Part shown: piece after piece, positions 1-11,500 of the stretch
How positions within the stretch are numbered: the first letter of the stretch is position 1
How the letters are laid out: every line of letters begins with the position of its first letter
NCBI RefSeq assembly: GCF_932274485.2
Contig: NC_065886.2
Span: 37,869,501-37,933,500 of the forward strand
Direction: 5' to 3'
Length of the DNA: 64,000 bases
Source: Patella vulgata
Lineage: Eukaryota > Mollusca > Gastropoda > Patellidae
The notes under the pieces: generated by a model
What the model was told of the DNA's origin: nothing
Seen by the model: the letters and a program-made list of their open reading frames with translations, nothing else
The model's database searches: none
Program-made: the position numbers and the translations under genes

Positions 1-814
1 TGAAAATAAAGGTAACACACTAAAGCAAAGATACGCTAAACAGTAAATATTATGCAAGAACCGATAGGAATGCTAACATGGATAGATAAACCAGCACGCG
101 GCAGTTTTCATCAACAAGTCCGTGAAGTGTCACATTTGACAACGAACCTCTCCCACGTGTATTGCGTGCCGCATATACAGCTCAGATAAGTTCTTCATCT
201 GTGAACATACTCTCAAAGCATGTCAAGTGTCCATGACTATTTATCATATCACATCCTGCATAGGTATTTGCATTTTAATATCCCCTACTTTTTTTGAAGA
301 GTATATATATATATGGGCCCATACAACTGCCTATACGCGCTTTACAAACCCTGTGTGTCATGACATAAAACGGATAGACGTGATCTGCGAAATTTAGGTT
401 AACCTAACCTTGTTGCGCCGTAACAAAAGAATGAAATGTTATAGGTGCAGAGGAGTTTGTATTATCGTTTCATCCTTATTTTAGTGCGGGGGTGGCGGAA
501 AGACATTCATTTATCTCACACAAGAAATGACAAACAACTAGGTATTGATTTATTATAACAGGGGCAGTCGCGAGACCTCTATACAACACTGTTAAAACAC
601 GGTGCAATTAAAAACCGATATTCATGACCACTAAACTCCGAGATAGGTGTAATTATAGACGGTAATGGTTGATACATCTTACTCCAAACAGTAAAAGTGT
701 AATTATTAGTGGGAAAGAATTCCCTGAACATTGTCAATTTTACAGTGTGTGTTGGGTTGCAAAAGTGTATATCGGGTAAACACTGCATTACTCGGTATTT
801 TCCATGAAAGGGTC
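1..814. other. AT-rich stretch, no gene recognised
   Basis: Both strands show only short open frames with no recognisable motif. The longest, 69 codons on the minus strand at 579-788, has no domain, splice context or family resemblance I can name. Confidence 0.5.
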
Positions 815-1180
815 GTCGTAGGGCAATCTGATTAAAACACAGATCCTATTTCGTTTCGTTTTTTTATAGTTCAAAATTTTGTTTTACTTATCTTTACTAC
901 ACTAGGATCTGGAAGAGTTGTTATATTACCGGCGTTTTGGTTGAAGTGAGGGATAAGCCAATGAAACGGCAACTTCTTGGTGTGCCATGCACGAAACTGT
1001 GGGTAAACCACTAGAAACGCCAATGCTGATTGATTATTCAATGTCTGACGCCATAGGGTCAAAAGTCGCTCGTACGACCCCTGACACGACCTTCGGGTAC
1101 AACTTGTCAGATCTTCATGTAGTGTAGGCCATTGAAAGTATAAAATATAGATCTGTATTTTAATCAGATTGGTCGTAGGG
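815..1180. mobile_element. MULE-like MITE with 9-bp target duplication
   Basis: The element occupies 824-1171 (348 bp). Its ends are inverted repeats: CAATCTGATTAAAACACAGA at the left pairs, with one mismatch, with the complement of the right end finishing TTTTAATCAGATTG. It is flanked by a perfect 9-bp direct repeat, GTCGTAGGG, at 815-823 and 1172-1180. A 9-bp duplication is the usual signature of Mutator-like elements, which is the basis of the family call. No transposase is encoded, so it is non-autonomous. An inverted relative lies at 13932-14285. Confidence 0.82.
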
Positions 1181-2479
1181 CCACACTCTGCTAGATTGGT
1201 TCTTTAAGTTCTGTTTAACTGCATGGACACTATTAGCATGTTCAGCATAGATCGAACAAGTTCTATTAAGGAATCGCAATTTATTTTTTTCGACATTGCA
1301 TAATATCTTTTCTCTGGCAGTCTGGCCCTTTAAGTTATGAAGCTGAAATGTTATCGAACTATGCGGCAAATACTAGTGGTCAGTCTGGTAACACATCTTA
1401 ATATTCTATGGAACGGTTACCAAGCTATATAACGTTAAATCAATTTTTGGGGGTGACCCAAGATGTATTCCAATTTGGGCGTTTTCGTAAAATACCTTTA
1501 CATTTGGCGTTAAGCTCATTAGTATTATCGCGTATTAATTATTCTGTTTATAGCGTGTTTACACAGATGACATGCAGAAATGTATAAACCACATTATACA
1601 AATTAGTTTTAAGTTTATTTGTCTTTTGTGTATTCCTGATTGTTTTCAAATTTGAGTTAAGTCTGTGTCAATACAGGCCCGGGACTGTACAGCACAGTGG
1701 ACGCTTACGGTTGGCCCCCGGATCCATTCGCTTGATTTGATATTTGTTTATTTGGTGCAATGTCTATTTTCTGTCTTGTTCGCAGGTTTATCTTGTAGAT
1801 TTTTGTTTTGCGTGTAGTGCGGTCCTCCTGCACTTACTATTAGAAAAAATACAGATTTTATCTCATGGGTAAGCCGGAGCAGAAGGGTTGGGATCAGAAG
1901 CCCCAAACGTGTTCAAATACATGAATTTTTTTTCTTGCAAAATCAGCTATTTTCGGACAAATAGGGTCAATGTCAGATAGTCATCATCGGTATTTGCTGC
2001 AAACGTACCTTTTTCTGATAATATCTATCGATGATATTGATAAAAATCGTAACATGTGTTCCAGACATAAAGGATCCGTTAACGCCTTTACTCGGTCTTA
2101 GTTGAAGTATTTTATTATACTCCTAGTAATAAAACTATTTGTTAATCGGATATAAAAACTCTAGATTTTATCAGTAAGTCAATAGATATAGACCGCTTTT
2201 AATCCTTGTACGGTCTTTTACTTATACATATACCACCCATATACTCTTACAGATCTCAATCCCACTTATCTTTTAAATATATCTTAATAAAAGTACATTC
2301 TGAGTTGAAACCAACACTTATCTCTATATTAACAAATGTTTAACTTTGTGAGTCCGAATTCTTTAATTGCAAATTTGAAAACAACACTCCAGTTATGTTG
2401 AAGTCTTTCATTTGATTTTGTTGTCGGGACGACTTTAGTAGTGATGGGTGTGGTGGTACATGTGTTTACTTTTTCTGGG
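1181..2479. other. unassigned AT-rich sequence
   Basis: No conserved coding frame, tRNA-like head or inverted-repeat element was recognised here. A short GC-rich patch lies near 1675-1735. Confidence 0.4.
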
Positions 2480-2792
2480 TCACTGGAGCCGCGCTGGTTC
2501 GGTGAGATCCCGGTGTTGGCCGATAATATTCCCCGGGATTTTCCAGTGTGTTTTCCCCCTTGTCAGTGGGTGCAAGCCGGGAGATCTGGCAAAGAGAGTG
2601 CCTTAGCTTTTGGATGGTACGTTAATCCGATGACCCGAGTACACGTTGTTGTTCACGTAACAACACACTTGACAATTGGAATTCGAAATAAGAGTAGGTC
2701 GTAGCGCCGCTATCCGGGCAAAATTTTTCGTATGCTTGTTTTCAATAGCCCAGTCGGCGCAGAAAAGTAGGACGTTAAACGCCATTTCGTTT
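2480..2792 (+). mobile_element. SINE-A copy (tRNA-derived family), diverged
   Basis: It contains the family's ordered blocks: a remnant of the tRNA-like head (GATCCCGGTGTTGGCCGA), the TTTTCCAGTGTG block, the CTTGTCAGTG block, GGAATTCGAAATAAGAGTAG and the 3' end AGTAGGACGTTAAACGCC followed by a TTTCGTTT tail. About 30 bp near 2640-2670 around GTTGTTCACGTAACAACA is copy-specific. The + strand ORF over it is only a by-product of the repeat. Confidence 0.75.
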
Positions 2793-3487
2793 CTAAAACA
2801 CCTGATACCACTGTATGTGGGTAGTTCAGACGTATGTAAATTTAACGGATGCGTCTATATAAAAAATAAATTGCCGCCAATATGTTTCATTTTTATATTG
2901 TTCTGTTCATAGTTATTCATATTGTGGAATTTCGTATATTATATAACACGTCGTTAATTAAAATAAACGACTTCTCAATTCAAATTGTGTGTCTTTATCA
3001 AAATCAATGCAAAAAGACCTTAGAGAAAACGAAAATGATTTTGTGTTGTTGATCTAAACGTACAATTACAAATCCATGGTGGCGTCAACATGTATTAAAA
3101 TAAATTGAAATTTAGACAACATCTAATGATTTAAAGCGTCCTACACCTACACCTACGCCTTATCTATTCCCACAGTCACAAAAACTTTAAACTTACATAA
3201 AATTACATAAACTGTCAAACGTTAAAAGCTGAGTCAATATTGACCCAGGTTTTATTCTGTCATATTCTGTCTTCTTTTTCCTTTGTCAATGTATTAAAAT
3301 TTCTTGTTTTTAAATTCAATCTCATTTATCAGAAAGAAAAGAGTTTGAAGTGAAAGGTTATGGGGTTATTAAAATGGGAATGGGTTTAGCTGCGTGGTAT
3401 ATAATACAGATATAAGTACATCCTGTTCAGAAAGCTATAGTAGATTATATATAATACTATACAATAAACACAATGTCCTTAAATTCA
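2793..3487. other. unassigned AT-rich sequence
   Basis: No gene or recognised repeat; short A/T runs only. Confidence 0.4.
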
Positions 3488-3795
3488 CAATACTAAACTT
3501 ACACTGTCTGTCTACAACTAGCGTCGCTTGAGATCAGACACTAAGCTAGTTGACCCACAATTTACGTCATAAATCGACAATTTCAGTCGAAAACACTAAG
3601 TATATTTCGAAAATTATTGAGAAGTATATATTCTGCTATCATTTAATAATAAAATTGAAAAGGTTTAATTAATCTTTTGTGTGTAACAGATATCAACCGG
3701 GGCAGGACGGCGTTACTAATTGTTGGATATGACGACCATTTAAGTCAGAGATCTATTCTCGAAGTAGGGTAGATAATTCTCTATGTGCAGAATGT
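3488..3795 (+). repeat. dispersed repeat U1, copy 1
   Basis: Shares several ordered blocks with 6495-6650, in the same orientation: ATACTAAACT, AGACACTAAG, AAATCGAC.ATTT.AGTCGAAA.CACTA, and ATTCTCGAAGTAG followed by AGTTCTCT(G/A)TGTGCAGAATG-type sequence. The copy here carries about 150 bp more between blocks. No coding potential or terminal repeats were identified, so the class is unknown. Confidence 0.55.
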
Positions 3796-3919
3796 AAATT
3801 TCAAACACACCTTTAAAAATAATGTGTAATATAACACTGCATGAAAAAAAACAACACTAATTCAATGAATGAAATATAAAAAAAACGAATTTTAGCAGTG
3901 CAAGTAATATATCTAGTCC

Positions 3920-4010
3920 CATAAGTACCGGGAGAAATTTCACGAGGTTGGACTAGCGACTCTACCCCTTGTTATGCACAGACCCGGGATCGGATCAATG
4001 AATCCATATC
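3920..4010 (-). mobile_element. SINE-B fragment
   Basis: Reverse complement of the SINE-B middle: CACGAGGTTGGACTAGCGAC, then CTACCCCTTGTTATG, then a box-B-like GGGATCGGATCAATG. Both ends are missing. Confidence 0.6.
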
Positions 4011-4379
4011 AAAGCTGTCTGTGATCAATTCTAGTAACGGGAACAAATTTTGAAATTGCACACCAGTTTTATAAAATCAGTTTTCTACTGTATAGAGAGA
4101 GAGAACAAAGTCAAACTAGTTGTAGTAGAGAAACAAAATATTCTCCCGGGTTTAAGATTACATAATTGTCTTTATAAACTATAATTCATCATAATTTAAA
4201 ACACCATTATAGATGTCAATTGAACAATACACCTTTATTTATTGTTTATTGTCTATCAACATCAAACAATTTAAATCTCACCGTCTCTGTGATTGTCGAG
4301 TGATTTATTATTTAATTTTTATAAATTTACACTGTGGGGTTTCTTTGTGTTGCTTAAGAAAGGTTTTACTCAGTGAGTA

Positions 4380-4722
4380 AGACGTTAAAGGTCCCGTGTT
4401 CAATTCCGATGTTGGACGAGGAAGTTCATTGGCGTTTTCAGGCGTGGTTCGCCCTTGTAAGTGATGCAAGAGGGCAGAGGGATTGGCAAGCTACAGCGTA
4501 TGTAGTCGTTCGGATGCGACTAACAATATAGGTATCTCGTACAAATTGGCGTGCACGTAAAAGAACCCTTGGCAGTTAGAATTTGAAATAAGAGTTGACC
4601 GTAGCACCGCTGTCCGGGCCAAATTTTCCTCATATCAAACGGTATGTCGCATGGTCGTCTTTATTAGTCCACTTGGAGCAGGCAGGGCAGTAGGACGTTA
4701 AACTTCGTTTTATTTCATTTTT
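4380..4722 (+). mobile_element. SINE-A copy
   Basis: Starts with a tRNA-like head, GTAAGACGTTAAAGGTCCCG, followed by a B-box-like GTGTTCAATTCCGATG. The family blocks follow in order (CTTGTAAGTGATGCA, GTGCACGTAAAAGAACCCTT, GGCAGTTAGAATTTGAAATA, GCAGGACGTTAAAC-type end) with a T-rich ATTTC-like tail near 4710. The head suggests past transcription by RNA polymerase III. Confidence 0.75.
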
Positions 4723-4854
4723 GTGAGAACAAATAGAGATATAATTGATCATTCATACAGCAAAAACCAATTTTAATCCTATGGGCGTCTCAAATGTACC
4801 AAGAGCAACCCGTGGCTAGGCGAGTATGGCGCTGGCTCACTAATCAGTAAATTA

Positions 4855-5130
4855 AATGAAATGGGGTATAACGTTCTACTGTTCCGCACCGACTCCATGG
4901 GCTAAAGAAGATGGCCACTGACTAGGAGGTCCCGGGTGCTGGACGAGAAAGGTCCTAGGGATTTTCCAGTCCGGATCCTCCTTTTCAGGTGTTGCATGAT
5001 GAGGGGGGTCTTACAAGGAAAGGCTTCCAGTCGTTCGGATGGGACAAAAAACGAGGTTCCTTAATACCGTTGTCAATGCATGTTTTCCCTCATATCTCAT
5101 ATTGTATTATGCTCGTCTTGATTATCCCGG
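4855..5130. mobile_element. two SINE-A pieces joined in opposite orientation
   Basis: 4855-4915 is the 3' end of SINE-A in minus orientation (GAAATGGGGTATAACGTTCT, CTGTTCCGCACCGACT). 4925-5125 reads as a plus-strand copy from its box-B region (AGGTCCCGGGTGCTGGACGA) through the middle blocks. Either a foldback insertion or two independent insertions could produce this. Confidence 0.6.
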
Positions 5131-5132
5131 CA

Positions 5133-5567
5133 TTAAAGGAGGCAAGTGGCCAATTCAATATCATCCACAGCCTTAGACATTACAAACACGGCTTATTGGT
5201 CAATTTAAATCAACTTCCATGTTGTTATATTAACGTGAAAAGATGGGCTTCTGATATCCAATAATTAAGACAAAATAAACATTTTAATATTGGCAATTTT
5301 AATATTGCTTTCGAGCGCCATTTGTAATGAAGCAACTCGGTGAACGAAACTAAACATATCTAAAAGGAGAATACTACCGGTGTAGACTGGAATAACCAGA
5401 CGCCACAGACTGCCATTCAATTTGAGCTCTTCGCATATTAGAAATTACAAATCACAGAAACGATTGAATGTAAATCAGTTCATATACATTCATATTATAT
5501 TATTAAATGCATTGCATCCATTTGTGTCCATTTCTAGGTGCCAAAGAATAGCGATAGCTACCATAAA
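5133..5567 (-). mobile_element. MITE-R copy
   Basis: Matches, in reverse, the family at 23663-24129, 44063-44530 and 46495-46975. Shared blocks include AAAAGATGGGCTTCTGATAT, GACTGGAATAACCAGACGC, AAACGATTGAATGTAAATCA and CATTTCTAGGTGCCAAA. The left end TTAAAGGAGGC corresponds to the family's terminal inverted repeat TTAAAGGAGCTAARTC. Confidence 0.72.
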
Positions 5568-6494
5568 CATCATTTCACCCCCACCCCCACCCCACTCGAC
5601 ACTAACAAAAATATTTTTTATCAAGGCGAGAGCAGTTGGTCAGATCTACTGGTATAAAATAAATTTCTTTTCTTCTTATTTTCAAATATATTTGTCCATT
5701 TTCTTTCTTTCAGTAGAAATGTTAAGTCATGTGTACTAGAAATGAGCTTTGGAAAGTACTGTAGTCTTCACGCAGCAGTAATTATCACTAATCAAGTGTA
5801 TATTTTACGATTGAACCACAAAACATTTAAATATACATTCAATTAGATTACTCGTACGTTATTAATGTTCATTAATATAGGAACTGTTGGTTGGAAACAA
5901 TCCATACAGTATATCAAATGTATAATCTAAGTCGGCAGGGTATCTATTTAATTTTACTGAAAACTATGCATGTTGCCTGGCATTGCACAGTCCAAAGAGT
6001 TTATCTCCATTTTTCTAACATTCATAATAACGCAATAATCGCTAATTAATGTCAATTTCATCATTAAATACTTTACCAAATGTAAAATTAATATCACAGC
6101 GAAATGGTTATTATGGGGATAATTCAAAATTTAGAAGTTCAACAGTTTGGTTTACTACAGCAAACAAATAAACGTTCTATTTTATTTATAGACGATTTTA
6201 TTTTGTTTTATAATGATATATACCCCCCCCCCCTCTCCCTTATAGATTTAGGTGTTCCGGAAACTTATAAGACTGGTAACCAATGATTGTTACTACTATA
6301 TACGATGGGTTTCAGGGATATTTTGTTCGTTGTGGCCTCAGCATTTTTGGTTTTTAATGGGAAGAAAAACCGAGATCCCGTATAAATGTAGTTATGCCGA
6401 TCCCCCATTTGTTTATTATTAAAATGAAGGGAAGCCCAAGATTTAACAAAGACATTGTTAGGTATTAGTACATGTCAGTGCCAATGAGAGGTGC
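5568..6494. other. unassigned AT-rich sequence with a SINE-A shard
   Basis: Mostly unrecognised. 6345-6400 (GGGAAGAAAAACCGAGATCC, CGTATAAATG) matches the middle of SINE-A. A C-rich run lies at 5576-5594 and a cytosine run at 6221-6232. Confidence 0.4.
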
Positions 6495-6650
6495 GGGTAT
6501 ACTAAACTAACGCTGTATGTCTCCAGTTAGCTCTGTTTGAGAACAGACACTAAGATGGATGGCCGACTTTTTAAGTATTAAATCGACGATTTTAGTCGAA
6601 ATCACTATTCTCGAAGTAGATAGTTCTCTGTGTGCAGAATGGGGCGGGTA
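6495..6650 (+). repeat. dispersed repeat U1, copy 2
   Basis: Shorter relative of 3488-3795, sharing AGACACTAAG, AATCGACGATTTTAGTCGAA and TATTCTCGAAGTAGATAGTT blocks in the same order. Confidence 0.55.
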
Positions 6651-6984
6651 GCCAAATTCTACATGACTGAGAAGGAGGGGTGTCATAGCTTATAATGTAC
6701 GACGTTTAGGCCGAAGCCTAACCCTGTCTAGTTAACATCAGTGGAGACCCATGCAGGCAACGTCGGTATAATTCTAATGAAGTCACATTATAATGCACAT
6801 GGATACACAGGCATTGTTCAAAATTACATCGTACTAATTGTTGTAGCCTATTTGTTTCATTTTAAATAAAAGCGATAAATTAAATATATGAGAATGCATA
6901 CCCCGCAGCAAGTTCATTTCATCTCATACCTTATTGACATTTATTTAATTGTATAATCAATCGGTACACTGTGACAAACTGGGT

Positions 6985-7145
6985 TTGGGTGGCCGAGTGC
7001 ACTTACAGATACAGTCTGTCACTGAGGCACGTGGTGTGGTTTCCAGGCGTGTAGGATTGGCTGTCTAACCTCTGAGCCCCCCCCCCCCCACACACACACA
7101 CACACACACCTCCTACCGAAAAACTCTCCGCGCAAGCGAATTACT
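6985..7145 (+). mobile_element. SINE-B copy with internal C-run and (CA)n
   Basis: A tRNA-like head (TTGGGTGGCCGAGTGCACTT), GGTCTGTCACTGAG-like block and a box-B-like GGTTTCCAGGCGTG are followed by a cytosine run with a (CA)n tract at 7079-7110. The family's CGCGCAAGCGAATTACTGAA and AAATAAAATG blocks come next. The microsatellite sits where other copies carry the CTCCCACTGCTAAAGACCCC segment. Confidence 0.7.
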
Positions 7146-7201
7146 GAAATAAAATGCTAAATAGGACAGTGTGAAGTTCAATTTATATAAATGATAGACA
7201 G

Positions 7202-7207
7202 TTTATT
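7202..7207 (-). promoter_or_regulatory. candidate poly(A) signal AATAAA
   Basis: AATAAA on the minus strand lies about 90 bases downstream of the stop codon of the 182-aa ORF at 7296-7844, a usual distance for a 3' untranslated region. This supports the ORF being transcribed from the minus strand, but does not prove it. Confidence 0.5.
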
Positions 7208-7295
7208 TTCACAGCAGTCTGTTTCTAGTAAAAGTCTTATTGTTGTCTATAAATCCGTTGTTCTTATTCCATTTTATAAAGTTACTACTGCCCCA

Positions 7296-7844
7296 TCAAT
7301 CATCATCAGGTATAAATGCAGCTTTTGTATATTGTATCACTACAGATTTACTTACATCGTTTATATTTAATAGTATTAGTGTGTGACTAGTTGTAACGGT
7401 TTTAACAGTTTTATCTTCGATTATCCCCAGATGCAGGTAATGCTCTAATGCTGATGTATCTGTTTTATGACTAACCACTACCTTCCATGGCATTCTTTGT
7501 AACATTACACCATCACCAAAGCGGTACTCATCTGTCTCCTGCACTATCTGGTTCAAACTAAAACTAGACGTCCAGGTTGGTGACTCCATTATTTGTACTT
7601 CACCCAGTGGCTGTTGTAAAGTTGTAACATCCATATGCATCATTTGATAATGAACATATCTTACTGGGGGAATAACTAAACTGGTTGATTTACTGTCTTC
7701 AGCTAGTGTTTTTACACTGGTTAACGCATCTTCAACCGGAACAGTAGATTCATCATCCAGCATATCATTCATATAGTTAACACTGATCTGTAGCGAACTT
7801 TTGAATTTGGTCTTATCTTTGTGTAAAGTCTGTAATTTCTTCAT
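7296..7844 (-). CDS. uncharacterised 182-aa protein or terminal exon, possibly TRIM/MATH-like
   Basis: The longest host-like open frame outside the transposons. I start it at the ATG at 7844-7842; the codon just before is GTG and an in-frame TAA lies at 7859-7857. If it is instead a terminal exon, a weak acceptor (ATTACAG) just inside the frame at about 7829 could be used. Residues 1-60 are polar and heptad-like with a run of Leu, Val and Met, as in a coiled-coil linker. Residues 60-180 look beta-rich, with FSLNQIVQETDEYRFG, MPWKVVVSHKTDTSALEHYL and a C-terminal AAFIPDDD. The W.V.V...(x)LEHYLHL pattern is faintly like the second half of a MATH/TRAF fold, and the N-terminus like the end of a TRIM coiled coil. 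Both are weak inferences. A poly(A) signal follows, and a related peptide is encoded at 12925-12970. I cannot assign a function. Confidence 0.5.
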   Translation of the reverse strand: MKKLQTLHKDKTKFKSSLQISVNYMNDMLDDESTVPVEDALTSVKTLAEDSKSTSLVIPPVRYVHYQMMHMDVTTLQQPLGEVQIMESPTWTSSFSLNQIVQETDEYRFGDGVMLQRMPWKVVVSHKTDTSALEHYLHLGIIEDKTVKTVTTSHTLILLNINDVSKSVVIQYTKAAFIPDDD

Positions 7845-8063
7845 CACGAATTTTATTTATTTTACATTTTATATAAATATATATATCTTGGTGTTTCTAG
7901 CTTCTGCGCATATTTAACTTGAGGCAACCTGAGCAATTCATCAAAAACGACGTAAATTCATGATTAAAAGGGGACTGAAGAACTACGCAAGAACATTAAC
8001 TGCTCTCGGGACCCCTGAAACTATCATACTCCTGTTCAGCCCATCTCTAAAAGGGGAGGGGAA

Positions 8064-8380
8064 AGATAGGATGTTAAAACGTGTTACAAATTTCTGCATT
8101 ACATGAATCATCAGTAGAAATACGCTATATAAAATGATAATTCGTATTTTATTTTACAGCTACAAAAAAGAAAACAAAATATGTTTCCGCTTTATCCAAT
8201 AAACAATTTATTGCGAATTCATGTAGAAAGATATGATGTTAAAACGGGTTGCAAATTTTTGTATTACATGGTAGGCCTTAAATTGTCATATAAATTAACA
8301 CTTGGTATTTTGATCGAGTATTTTACAGCAACAAGAACGTTTCCGTTTAATCGAAAATTCCAATAAACAATTTCTTGTTA
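8064..8380. repeat. two-copy tandem repeat, unit about 163 bp
   Basis: Unit 1 begins AAAGATAGGATGTTAAAACG at 8064 and unit 2 AAAGATATGATGTTAAAACG at about 8227. Both contain (T)ATTTTACAGC.ACAA, then a TTTCCG(C/T)TT(T/A)A block and end in CCAATAAACAATTT. The 61-codon plus-strand ORF across it looks accidental. Confidence 0.7.
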
Positions 8381-9699
8381 GTTCGAAGGGAAAGTGCTAC
8401 AGGTGGTAGACAACATTGAAATGTTGTTTAAATGCGTATGTTCATAAACTTATTATGCAGATAGATTTTTATACGAAAGGTCCACATGGATATAAAATAA
8501 GATTTTGTGTGAAATGGGCGTCCTGAATACAATGCAATCAAAGGAGGCTTAGGAAATTCTGTAGTCTAGTAGTTTATTCATCCCTTGATTCTGTGAAATA
8601 AAAAGCATTTTCGCACTAAAGCTGGTTTGAATACTGTTTGATGCAAAGTGAACGTACCCTTTCCTGCGTGCCCAGTTTGCGATATTTTAGTATGTTTACG
8701 GTAATAACGTCTTAAAATGTTTCTATTATAAATAGTGAGGTATGACATGTCATCCCGTAGGATTTGAGTGCTAAAATTGATTTTGTTGTTGTTTTTTGGG
8801 TTGATGGTGGACCAAGGTATCCAAAAATGTCGGGGTTCAAATTTTCCGACCCCGTGACCCACATTTTTGAAATTGGGACCCCTGTGAACAAGGACATGGC
8901 TATATCCGCCATTAATGGTTGGATTTTCATGATCTGAAGTTCATTCTCGTGTTTTTTCATCATGCCGAACCCATCTATGATACACTTAAAGCGATTGGAA
9001 GTAGTTTTCATTGACTTCCGGTGGGGAATTCCAATTTCCGGTGTCAAACTCGGATTGATTTCAGCCAATAATCTTTAGATTTTCATGATCTGAAGTTCAT
9101 TCTGGTTTTTGTATCATGCCGACCCCATCTATGATATACTTAAAGCGAACGGAAGTAGTTTCCATTGACTTCTGGTGGGAAATACTTCTGGTAGATTTTC
9201 ATGATCTGAAGTTCATTCTCGTGTTTTTTCATCATGCCGACCCCATTTATGATACACTTAAAGCGATTGGAATTAGTTTTCGTTGACTTCTGGTGGGGAA
9301 TACCAATTTCCGGTGTCAAACTCGGATTGATTTCAGCCGATAATCTTTGGATTTCATGATCTGAAGTTCATTCTGGGGTTTGTTCATCATGCGGAGACCA
9401 TTCTAGGGTTCCAAGTTTTCATAATCTGAAGTTCATTTTGGGGTTTTGTCACCATGCCGATTCCATCTTTGATACACTTAAAGCAAATCGGAGTAGTTTT
9501 CATTGAATTCTGGTGGGGAATACCAACATATTGGGTGACTGAAATGTTCTGTCCTGCGATTCAAGACACGGTGACATTTGTAACAAGTAAAAAAAGTTTA
9601 ATATCAAAATCAAAAAGAACCTTAACAGTAACAAGCCACAAGTCGCCAGAAACGAAACACAAAGTTCCTATCTTGGAAATAAATACATCAGTTATTCAT

Positions 9700-10345
9700 C
9701 ATCCTCGTCCTCCCGCACATCCCTAATCAAAACACGTGCAGAAATATGTATATGGCAGACCATTTTTGCGGCAACTGCATCGCCCTGTGCAGCCTTTTTT
9801 ACAACCACATTTTGTGAGTTCAGTTACAGCACGATGGGCAGGCTGATCAAGATTCGGCAAAGGAACATAAATGCCTTTGTCCAACTGCCAGCCGCTTTCA
9901 TTAAATGGCAGGAAGGTTCAGGCATCTGGTTAGGTACGACTTGTCGCGTATCGCGGTGTACTTTGTTCCTGTGATATGGGGCGAAAATGCAGCACGAGTC
10001 AGTGGAAGCATCTCTCTCTCTGTCCCAAGTTTTCTGACTGAACAATTGCCATCTAAGTGCTGGTAGGTTTAATGGAACAGATGAAGAGTAGACTTGGCAG
10101 GCAAATCTCTCCAATCAGGGTCATCACCATAAAGTTTCATGTATTCACCATCCTTTGCTTTATTTGTGATGCCCACAAGTTTACCCCTCCAGTCAGCACC
10201 AGAGAAGCTGCGATGTCCAATCAGACCTTGAGACTTACAGCATCTATGTTTTGCGGAGTTCTCAGTTACAAACCTGACATGACTGAAAATAACGAGACGA
10301 CCCCGGAAGACAAGGTTCATGAGAACTGTGAGGGCATCGGCGTCA
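9700..10345 (-). pseudogene. broken coding remnant of the long-inverted-repeat element
   Basis: The minus strand holds decayed coding sequence in more than one frame. Recognisable pieces are a stretch around WQLFSQKTW, then NLDQPAHRAV followed by a cysteine-rich CGCKKGCTGRCSCRKNG near 9765-9830, and a short acidic C-terminus near 9705. I recall this arrangement, a cysteine-rich CxC-like C-terminus after a Pro-rich and Trp-rich block, from transposon-associated uncharacterised proteins of invertebrates. The exact superfamily is not certain. It is a fossil and clearly non-functional. Confidence 0.5.
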
Positions 10346-10551
10346 CGTAACCAAACACGTCACGTACCAATATGACCAGGGGTATGCAAGGGGACTATGA
10401 TGATGCATCGATCTGAGTTTGACACCGGAAATTGGTATTTCCAACCAGAAGTCAATAAAAACTACTTCCATTCGCTTGAAGTGTGTCATAGACCGGGTAG
10501 GCATGATGAAAAAAACACCCAGAATGAACTTCAGACCATGAAAATCCAAAG

Positions 10552-11500
10552 CACACCTCTGGTGAAGTCACGTCAGGGTAAAAAAAAGCCCACGGCATAT
10601 TGTTTGCATTTTCGTTGAACACATACCCATGGCTGTTCGGAAGTGAAAAAATGAGAATCTTCTAAAGACTAAATTCGAAAATATGCCAAATGAAAGAAAA
10701 AAATACCTAAAGTTTACTTCTTCTGCGATATTCTGACATTTATTTTCGAAATTACTTGACAATTGAAGCAATATAGTAAAATGCATATATACCATTTACC
10801 ACAGACGAGACATTATGTGAAAATTGGATACTCACGCCAAGTTCTGACGTCACTGGGACGGTACATACAAAGAGTCGATTGCTGGGTTTGAGGCGGCGTA
10901 TGATGCACTGGACATTCCAAGAACAAGCAAATGTCACACAGTGATAGACCACATTCTCCAGTATTTCGACCGCCAATCAGCAAGGCCTGGGAAGGGACTT
11001 GACAGGTGGTCTGAACATACATCTGAATCGGTACATTCAGATTTCAAAGCCTTATGGGTTGGAAGCGATTACAAAAGGAACCTGATTCATAAGGATTACG
11101 AAAATAAACTATTGGAATGTGTGATTTCATATTGTTCCCAGCGCATGTAACGTGTGTGTATACTCACAAGGTGCCAATCATATTTTCCGGACTCGTAGTG
11201 ACGTCAGAACTTGGCGGGGGTATCCAATTTTCACATAATGTCTCGTCTGTGATAAATGGTATATATGCATTTTACTATATTGCTTCAATTGTCAAGTAAT
11301 TTCGAGAATAAATGTCAGAATATCACGGAAAAAGTAAACTTTAGATATTCTTTTCTTTTATTTGGCATAATTTCGAATTAAATCTATAGAAGATTTTCAT
11401 TTTTTCACTTCTGAACAGCCTTGGGTATGTGTTTAATAAGAATGCAAACAATATGCCATGGACTTTTTGTTTACCCTGACGCGACTTCACCAGAGGTGTG
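10552..11500. mobile_element. nested inverted-repeat element, 949 bp
   Basis: Ends CACACCTCTGGTGAAGTCAC at 10552 and the reverse complement, CGACTTCACCAGAGGTGTG, ending at 11500. The arms are about 310 bp each and remain similar (TTGTCAAGTAATTTCGA, CATAATGTCTCGTCTGTG, GACGTCAGAACTTGGCG). The element interrupts one tandem unit of the surrounding transposon; the flanks AAAG and AACG are a possible 4-bp target duplication with one mismatch. The 330-bp centre holds a plus-strand frame (10941-11147) with DRWSEHTSESVHSDFKALW, which resembles the C-terminal part of some transposase-like proteins. That resemblance is from memory. Confidence 0.72.

Noticed and set aside
9824-10114. 96-codon minus-strand ORF as an intact host gene
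   Set aside because: It covers part of a broken transposon protein whose recognisable motifs lie in other frames.
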